9,843 nt of DNA from Streptomyces novaecaesareae. Its GTDB lineage: Bacteria > Actinomycetota > Actinomycetes > Streptomycetales > Streptomycetaceae. The first letter of the stretch is position 1. Each line of letters starts with the position of its first letter. Shown piece after piece: positions 5,779 to 9,843 of this stretch. Below the pieces are notes generated by a model. The model was not told the DNA's origin, did not search any database, and was given only the letters and a program-made list of their open reading frames with translations. The stretch covers positions 1-9,843 of the forward strand of contig NZ_JNWQ01000140.1 of assembly GCF_000716875.1 (NCBI RefSeq), in the 5' to 3' direction. The position numbers and the translations under genes are program-made.

Positions 5779-6867
5779 TCAGCCTGCGAACAGCACCACG
5801 GCCGCTATTCCCAGCGCGAGCAGGACAAACACCGCCCCCACCAGAAGCGGGCCCACCAGGGAGGGGGGTATCCGCGGCGGTTTCACCCCGCCACCGGACC
5901 CGCCACTCACGGAATCCCCGGCACCCCGACCGCCCCGACGCCGCCGCAGCGGCACCAGCGGAGCCTCCGGCTTCAGCGTCACCGCCCGGGCCACCCGCTC
6001 CTCGTCCACCGGCTCCGGCGCGCCCGCCAGCAGCTCCGCCAGCTCCCGGCGCACCTCCTCCGCGGTCGGTCTGCGCACCGGATCGGGCTGCAGCAGCCGC
6101 TCGACCAGGGGCCCCAGCGGCCCGCAGACCGCCGAGTGCTCGCGCCGCCCGTCCCGTACGGCCGTCACCAGCTCCGGCACACCGCCCTCCGGGTACGGCG
6201 AGCGGCCGGTCACCAGCCGGTGCAGCAGCACCCCGAGCGCCCAGCAGTCGCCCGCCGGGCCGCCGTCCAGCGGCCAGCGCTCCGCCACCGGGCCGACCAG
6301 GACGGCCCGTACGTCGTACCGGCGCCGCCCGCCGGGCCCGCCGAGCTCCTCGGCCAGCGCCTCCTGGGCCACCCCGGCGAGCAGCCCGCCGAGCATCGCC
6401 GCGCCGTCCTCGCAGACCAGCACCGACTCGGCGGTCAGATTGCCGTGGGTGAGCCCGGCCCCGTGCAGCGCCCGCAGCGCGCCGGCCAGGTCCGCCGCCA
6501 ACTCGGCCGCCCGGTACGGCGGCAGCGGCCCGGCGACGAGCAGCTCGGCCGCCGTCCCCCCGGCCGGCCGCTCCTCGACCGTCCACAGCAGCTCGCCCTC
6601 GACGAACGCGCCGACCCCGCGCAGCAACCGCGGGTGCCCGGTCGGCGCGGCCGAGCCGACCGCCGCCACCCGCCGCACCAGCCGGTCCGCCTGCGCGGCC
6701 GCCGCGCCCTCCGGATCCTGACCGGTGGTCAGCAGCCCCGGCAGCTCAAGGGCGCGCAGCAGGACCGATTCTCCGGTCCGTTCGTCCACCGCGTACGCAC
6801 ACAGCGGTTCAGGACGGTCCGTCAGCCGGTACCGCCCGGCCGCCAACTGCCCGGGGCCGCCTCGCAT
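5779..6867 (-). CDS. Membrane-anchored protein-kinase-fold protein, predicted pseudokinase
   Basis: This 362-residue protein has a protein-kinase fold over about residues 10-280. The C-lobe is easy to recognise: HGNLTAESVLV at 141-151, a GDCWALGVLLHRLVTGRSPY stretch (Asp207 at the structural Asp position) and RRPTAEEV near 265. The catalytic residues are gone. There is no glycine loop (RLTDRPEPLCAY at 14-25), the VAVK lysine is Arg38, HRD reads HGN (141-143), the metal-binding Asn is Ser148, and DFG aligns with GLL (161-163). A basic, Gly-rich linker (307-330) leads to one hydrophobic helix (about 337-359) and ends with AG, so almost nothing lies outside the membrane. The ATG at 6867 has GAGAGGAA seven to nine nt upstream. 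The gene lies between two intact kinase genes and diverges from the PH/SHOCT gene. It may be an allosteric partner or scaffold; residual ATP binding cannot be excluded from sequence alone. Confidence 0.9.
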   Translation of the reverse strand: MRGGPGQLAAGRYRLTDRPEPLCAYAVDERTGESVLLRALELPGLLTTGQDPEGAAAAQADRLVRRVAAVGSAAPTGHPRLLRGVGAFVEGELLWTVEERPAGGTAAELLVAGPLPPYRAAELAADLAGALRALHGAGLTHGNLTAESVLVCEDGAAMLGGLLAGVAQEALAEELGGPGGRRRYDVRAVLVGPVAERWPLDGGPAGDCWALGVLLHRLVTGRSPYPEGGVPELVTAVRDGRREHSAVCGPLGPLVERLLQPDPVRRPTAEEVRRELAELLAGAPEPVDEERVARAVTLKPEAPLVPLRRRRGGRGAGDSVSGGSGGGVKPPRIPPSLVGPLLVGAVFVLLALGIAAVVLFAG

Positions 6868-6891
6868 GCCAGTTCCTCTCGCTCACCGAGC

Positions 6892-6897
6892 AGCCTA
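6892..6897 (-). promoter_or_regulatory. Possible -10 box of the pseudokinase gene
   Basis: TAGGCT on the minus strand fits TANNNT and would give a start near 6885 and a leader of about 18 nt that includes the GAGAGGAA ribosome site. No clear -35 is present. It overlaps the divergent upstream region of the PH/SHOCT gene, so the two promoters would compete within 57 bp. Confidence 0.35.
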
Positions 6898-6911
6898 CTG
6901 AGCGGCTCCTT

Positions 6912-6917
6912 TACGCT
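6912..6917 (+). promoter_or_regulatory. Candidate -10 box for a leaderless PH/SHOCT gene mRNA
   Basis: TACGCT (TANNNT) is followed by exactly seven nt and then the ATG at 6925. This is the same spacing as in front of the aldehyde dehydrogenase gene. There is no Shine-Dalgarno sequence before this ATG. Confidence 0.45.
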
Positions 6918-6924
6918 CGGTCCC

Positions 6925-7452
6925 ATGGAATGGACCGATCTGATCGACACCGCCTTCAGGGTGGCGGGAAACACCAACCAAGCAAACCAGGCGGAGGTCG
7001 TCCGCACGGTGGAGGCCAGCGTCATCGACGGCGAGAAGCCCGTCGCCTCCACTGCCGGGCGCCACCCCGACCACTTCCGCAAGGGGGTGCTCGTCCTGAC
7101 CACCCACCGGCTGCTCTTCCTGAAGGACGGGAAGCCGCCGGTACCGGTTCCGCTCGCCGCCGTCACCGACGCCACCGTCACCCGCACCAAACTCAACGGA
7201 GACGTCCTGACGGTCGTCGCACTGACCGGCTCGCACCGCTTCGAGGACGTGGTCAAGGCCGACGTCTTCGCCGAACAGATACGGGAGTCCGCCCGGCTCG
7301 CCCGCACCGCCCCGGCGCTGCAGAAGCCCGCCGCCGCACCCGACGCCGACGAGCAACTCATCGGCCAGCTGGAACGGTTGGCCGCCCTGCGCGCCTCCGG
7401 TGCGCTCACCGAGGACGAGTTCACCCGCGCCAAGCAGCGCCTGATCGGCTGA
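6925..7452 (+). CDS. Bacterial PH-like domain protein with C-terminal SHOCT domain
   Basis: This is a 175-residue cytosolic protein with no signal peptide or membrane helix. Residues about 45-120 form a run of short beta strands (GVLVLTTHRLLFLKDG, VPLAAVTDATVTR, VLTVVALTGSHRFEDV) followed by a helix, the pattern of bacterial PH-like domains. The last 30 residues (LERLAALRASGALTEDEFTRAKQRLIG) are a textbook SHOCT motif, a short helical C-terminal domain often found on oligomerising or membrane-associated proteins. The start was set at the ATG at 6925, although the frame is open further upstream. MEWTDLID begins the recognisable protein, and the upstream part is antisense to the pseudokinase. 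The gene is the only plus-strand gene inside the kinase cluster. It diverges from the pseudokinase gene (57 bp) and converges with kinase 2 (21 bp). It could be a kinase substrate, but that is inference. Confidence 0.9.
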   Translation: MEWTDLIDTAFRVAGNTNQANQAEVVRTVEASVIDGEKPVASTAGRHPDHFRKGVLVLTTHRLLFLKDGKPPVPVPLAAVTDATVTRTKLNGDVLTVVALTGSHRFEDVVKADVFAEQIRESARLARTAPALQKPAAAPDADEQLIGQLERLAALRASGALTEDEFTRAKQRLIG

Positions 7453-7460
7453 ACCCGCCG

Positions 7461-7486
7461 GCCCGCACCGTTCCTACGGCGCGGGC
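7461..7486. terminator. Bidirectional hairpin shared by the convergent PH/SHOCT and kinase 2 genes
   Basis: GCCCGCACCG (7461-7470) and CGGCGCGGGC (7477-7486) pair over ten positions around a 6-nt loop. The plus-strand RNA has one A-C mismatch, and in the minus-strand RNA that pair becomes a G-U wobble. The loop contains the UAG stop of kinase 2, so the hairpin overlaps its last codons. It starts eight nt after the PH/SHOCT stop. No T-tract is present. Confidence 0.55.
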
Positions 7487-9438
7487 TGGAAGCTGGTGAA
7501 GACGACGTCCCGGGCCGGGGCCAGCGCCGCCCACTGGGCGTCCGGGACGATCCAGTAGATCGAGTAGCCGTACTTGGCCGGAGTCCCGGTCACGAAGCCG
7601 CGGTTGAGCGAGTGCATCCTGGGCGTGCCGTTGGTCCACTCCCAGTCCGCCGCGTTGGTCCACTGCCGGTAGGTGATCGCCGAGAGGTTCAGCCGCTGGT
7701 AGTTGCTGACCAGGGCGCGGAGGTCGGGCTCGGACTCCTGCCAGTCCGCGACGGCGCTCGCGCCCGGCGAGGTCGTCCACTCGATCCGCAGCTGGCTGCC
7801 GTCGGCCGCGTTCTTGAAGATCCGCCGGTTGGACCCGGAGTCGGCCGGCTGCAGCCCGTCCGGCAGGACGACCGAGAAGCCGCTCGGGTCCTTGTACTCG
7901 TGGTACCCGGCCGGCACCGCACCGCCCGGCGCGGGCTGCGCCGGGGCCGGCACCTGCGCGGGAGCAGCCGGCGTGGTCGCCGCGGGCTGCGCGGGGGCGG
8001 GCTGTACCGGAGCAGGCTGTACGGGAGCGGGCGTGGTGACGTCCGCCCCCGGCGTCCCGGCAGGCGGGGGCACGGGAGCCGGCGCACTCTGGCTGGGCGT
8101 GGCATCAGTGGCCACCGGCGAGGATGCGCCCACCCCGTGCGTGGACTCACCCGTCGAACCGCCGCTCCCGCCGCCGACGGCCTGGACCACCGCCACCACT
8201 CCCGCGATCAGCAGCAGCACCACGACCACGGTGGCGATGGCCAACCGCCGCCGCCCGGTGCGCGGGTCGGCCCCGGCGGCCTGCGTCGCGCCCATCGTCC
8301 ACTCGCTGGTCACCGGCCGGATCGGCTCGGACGCAGGCTCAGCCTTGGCGGCGGGCTCCACCCCAGCCACCGCGACCGGCTCCTCATCCCGGGCCCGACT
8401 GCCCACCCGGACCGTCCCCAGCAGCCCGCCCACGGCCCGCCTCCGGCCATCCCCGGGCTTCTTCTCCAAAGCCGGCTCCGACTCCGGCTCCGCCCCGACC
8501 TTCGGCTCCGCCCCGGCCTTCGACTCCACCCCGGACGCCGACGCCGCCGCAGCGACCGCCTCCTCCACCGGCATCGCATGCTCGGTGGTCGACTCGGCCT
8601 TCGCGGTCGCCTCCGCGACCACCCGCTTGAGCATCGACCGGGTCTGCGAGGCGTTCAGCCGCTCGGCCGGGTCCTTCGCCAGCAGCCCCTCGATCACCGG
8701 CAGCAGCGCCCCGGCGTTCACCGGCGCGATCAGGTCCTCGGTCATCACCGCGGTCAGCGTGGCCAGTGCCGAGCCGCGGTCGTACGGCGGCCGGCCCTCG
8801 ACCATCGCGTACAGCGTGCCGCCCAGCGACCACAGGTCGGCCGGCGGCCCGGGCTTCTGCCCGCGGGCCCGCTCCGGGGATATGTACGAGGGCGCGCCGA
8901 CCAGCATGCCGGTGGAGGTGACGGAGGCGTCGCCCTCCACGCTCGCGATGCCGAAGTCGGTGAGCACCACCCGGCCGTCATCGCCCATCAGCACGTTGGA
9001 CGGCTTGACGTCCCGGTGCAGGATGCCCAGCGCGTGCGCGGCGCTCAGCACGCCCAGCACGTCGAGCGCGATCTCGGCGGCCCGGGCGGGGGCCAGCGGC
9101 CCGTCCTCGCGGATGACGTCGGCCAGCGAGCGGGACTCGACCAGCTCCATCACGATCCACGGCCGGTCGTCCTCGTCGACCACGTCGAAGACGGTGACCG
9201 CCGAGTTGTGCCGGATCCGCGCCGTGGCCTTGGCCTCGCGCAGCGTCCGGGTGATCAGCCGGTGCTTCTCGTCCTCGTCGACGCTGGCGTTCATCCGCAG
9301 TTCCTTGACCGCGACGGTCCGGCCCAGCATTTCGTCCTCGGCGCGCCAGACAGTGCCCATGCCGCCGCGTCCGAGCACGCCGTTCAGGCGGTAGCGGCCG
9401 GCCAGGAGGCGGCCGGTGGAACCCTGCGCCTGGGTCAT
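7474..9438 (-). CDS. Transmembrane Ser/Thr protein kinase with Pro-rich stalk and extracellular domain (kinase 2)
   Basis: This 654-residue Hanks-type kinase is predicted to span the membrane once. The kinase domain (about 10-272) has GRGGMG at 23-28, Lys45, alpha-C Glu68, HRDVKPSN at 141-148 (Asp143), DFG at 161-163, activation-loop Ser172/Thr174/Ser175/Thr176 and SPER ending the segment at 190. An acidic Ala/Glu/Pro linker (about 275-395) contains short GAEP repeats and leads to RRR and a helix at about 399-421. Outside, a Pro/Ala/Gln-rich stalk (about 440-510, with PAPVQ repeats) carries a domain (511-654) that begins GYHEYKDPSGF and resembles the outer domain of kinase 1. There is no PASTA repeat and no cysteine. 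The ATG at 9438 has GGGGGA nine nt upstream. The gene converges on the PH/SHOCT gene and diverges from the partial gene at 9692. It differs from kinase 1 mainly in the longer linker and stalk. The ligand and substrates are unknown. Confidence 0.94.
   Translation of the reverse strand: MTQAQGSTGRLLAGRYRLNGVLGRGGMGTVWRAEDEMLGRTVAVKELRMNASVDEDEKHRLITRTLREAKATARIRHNSAVTVFDVVDEDDRPWIVMELVESRSLADVIREDGPLAPARAAEIALDVLGVLSAAHALGILHRDVKPSNVLMGDDGRVVLTDFGIASVEGDASVTSTGMLVGAPSYISPERARGQKPGPPADLWSLGGTLYAMVEGRPPYDRGSALATLTAVMTEDLIAPVNAGALLPVIEGLLAKDPAERLNASQTRSMLKRVVAEATAKAESTTEHAMPVEEAVAAAASASGVESKAGAEPKVGAEPESEPALEKKPGDGRRRAVGGLLGTVRVGSRARDEEPVAVAGVEPAAKAEPASEPIRPVTSEWTMGATQAAGADPRTGRRRLAIATVVVVLLLIAGVVAVVQAVGGGSGGSTGESTHGVGASSPVATDATPSQSAPAPVPPPAGTPGADVTTPAPVQPAPVQPAPAQPAATTPAAPAQVPAPAQPAPGGAVPAGYHEYKDPSGFSVVLPDGLQPADSGSNRRIFKNAADGSQLRIEWTTSPGASAVADWQESEPDLRALVSNYQRLNLSAITYRQWTNAADWEWTNGTPRMHSLNRGFVTGTPAKYGYSIYWIVPDAQWAALAPARDVVFTSFQPAP
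7985..8029 (-). repeat. Three 15-bp tandem repeats coding the PAPVQ stalk of kinase 2
   Basis: Three consecutive 15-bp units starting GGCTG (7985-7999, 8000-8014, 8015-8029 on the plus strand) encode PAPAQ/PAPVQ pentapeptides. Two of the units differ at only two positions. A degenerate copy lies near 7926-7940. The repeat forms the disordered stalk outside the membrane and could vary in copy number between strains. Confidence 0.65.
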
Positions 9439-9691
9439 TCGGAACGTTCCCCCATGTGCTGCCGGCGGTCGTGGTGACGGCGCGTCGGCCCGGCCTCGGT
9501 CCCAACGCCCAAGCCTCCATCATCTCCTGTCCCGGGGGCCCTCGACCACCCGCCCCCCGTCCCAAGCCGGGACGAACCGGAACGGGTGCGGCGCTCCGTG
9601 CCCGACCTGTGATCGAAAACTCGCCAAGATCTGTCCGAGTCACTGCTACCGTTCAGCAGCTCATCGTCTTTTCCGGGGGGATTCGACGCCC
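9439..9691. other. Divergent intergenic region between kinase 2 and the downstream proline-rich gene
   Basis: No gene is supported here. Near kinase 2 it holds the GGGGGA ribosome site (about 9448-9453, minus strand). In the middle there is an inverted repeat CGTCCC-AAGCC-GGGACG (9558-9574). An AT-richer stretch at about 9608-9660 probably carries the plus-strand promoter. I found no convincing -35/-10 pair for kinase 2 on the minus strand. Confidence 0.55.
9644..9652 (+). promoter_or_regulatory. Candidate extended -10 promoter of the partial proline-rich gene
   Basis: TGCTACCGT matches the extended -10 form TGN-TANNNT. It would start transcription near 9659, about 33 nt before the ATG at 9692. 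The -35 position has no good match, which an extended -10 can tolerate. An alternative pair, CCGACC (9602-9607) with CAAGAT (9625-9630) 17 nt apart, is weaker. Confidence 0.4.
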
Positions 9692-9843
9692 ATGACCGCA
9701 TCCGCGCCGGACACTGACGGCCCCTCGGCCCGGCCGCACACCGCCCAGCACTACTCGGTCGCGCCGCCCCCGCTCTCCCCCGAGGGCTACGTCGCCCCCG
9801 GCATGCCCGGCGCCCCCGTCACCGGCTACGACCCCGTCGACCC
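9692..9843 (+). CDS. N-terminal part of a proline-rich protein of unknown function (3' end outside window)
   Basis: Fifty complete codons are visible, starting MTASAPDTDGPSARP and continuing with Pro, Ala, Gly and Tyr (YSVAPPPLSPEGYVAPGMPG). The start is an ATG with GGGGGGA at 9675-9681, ten nt upstream, and a plausible promoter at 9644-9652. The visible part contains no domain or hydrophobic segment and looks like a disordered cytosolic leader, which in streptomycetes often precedes membrane or DNA-binding domains. It diverges from kinase 2 across 253 bp. The function cannot be named from this fragment. Confidence 0.75.
   Translation, partial: MTASAPDTDGPSARPHTAQHYSVAPPPLSPEGYVAPGMPGAPVTGYDPVD

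Noticed and set aside
5779..6867. Pseudokinase explained as a frameshifted or decaying active kinase gene
   Set aside because: The frame is continuous with start, ribosome site, fold-conserving C-lobe and membrane anchor. No neighbouring frame restores HRD or DFG motifs, so the changes are substitutions in a maintained gene.
7612..9477. Long plus-strand open frames opposite kinase 2
   Set aside because: Antisense shadows with repetitive Arg/Gly/Pro or Ser/Thr translations and no ribosome site. The minus strand has an intact kinase.
1..9843. Mobile elements, CRISPR arrays, tRNA/rRNA genes, attachment sites
   Set aside because: No transposase or integrase motif, no regularly spaced repeats beyond short coding repeats, and no cloverleaf or rRNA sequence recognised on either strand.

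Overview
The window is GC-rich DNA with codon third positions dominated by G and C, Ala/Pro/Gly-rich proteins, and promoter and ribosome-site styles typical of Streptomyces and close relatives (Kitasatospora, Streptacidiphilus). I infer a chromosomal segment of a streptomycete; there is no rRNA, tRNA, IS element, CRISPR or plasmid function. Gene density is ordinary and most genes run on the minus strand.

Layout, left to right. (1) 1-146, minus: the start of a gene for a zinc-ribbon protein with a polyproline linker, cut by the window edge. It has a clear sigma-70-type promoter at 198-227. (2) 268-3759, minus: a two-gene metabolic unit. A GabD2-type aldehyde dehydrogenase is transcribed first, then a GMC-family flavin oxidoreductase carrying a ferredoxin-like cysteine motif. 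(3) 3872-9438: a signalling cluster. It holds two membrane-spanning Ser/Thr kinases with related extracellular domains (3872-5617 and 7474-9438, minus). Between them lie a degenerate kinase-fold protein with a C-terminal membrane anchor (5779-6867, minus) and a small cytosolic PH-like/SHOCT protein on the opposite strand (6925-7452, plus). (4) 9692-9843, plus: the first 50 codons of a proline-rich protein, diverging from the second kinase gene.

How the parts may work together. The two active kinases keep all catalytic residues and should signal from outside the membrane to cytosolic targets. The protein between them has lost the ATP-binding lysine, the catalytic Asp and the DFG Asp but keeps the C-lobe scaffold and a membrane anchor. 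It therefore looks like a pseudokinase that could act as a partner, regulator or scaffold. The divergent PH/SHOCT protein is a possible substrate or effector. This functional linkage is inferred from proximity and has not been shown. The aldehyde dehydrogenase/GMC pair looks like an alcohol or aldehyde oxidation module with its own promoter and a candidate operator, separated from the kinase gene by hairpins.

The most notable points are the pseudokinase between two receptor kinases, the shared cysteine-free extracellular domain, the cysteine cluster in the GMC enzyme, and two genes with matching leaderless-type starts. The very long open frames antisense to the real genes are GC-rich shadows and are not annotated.
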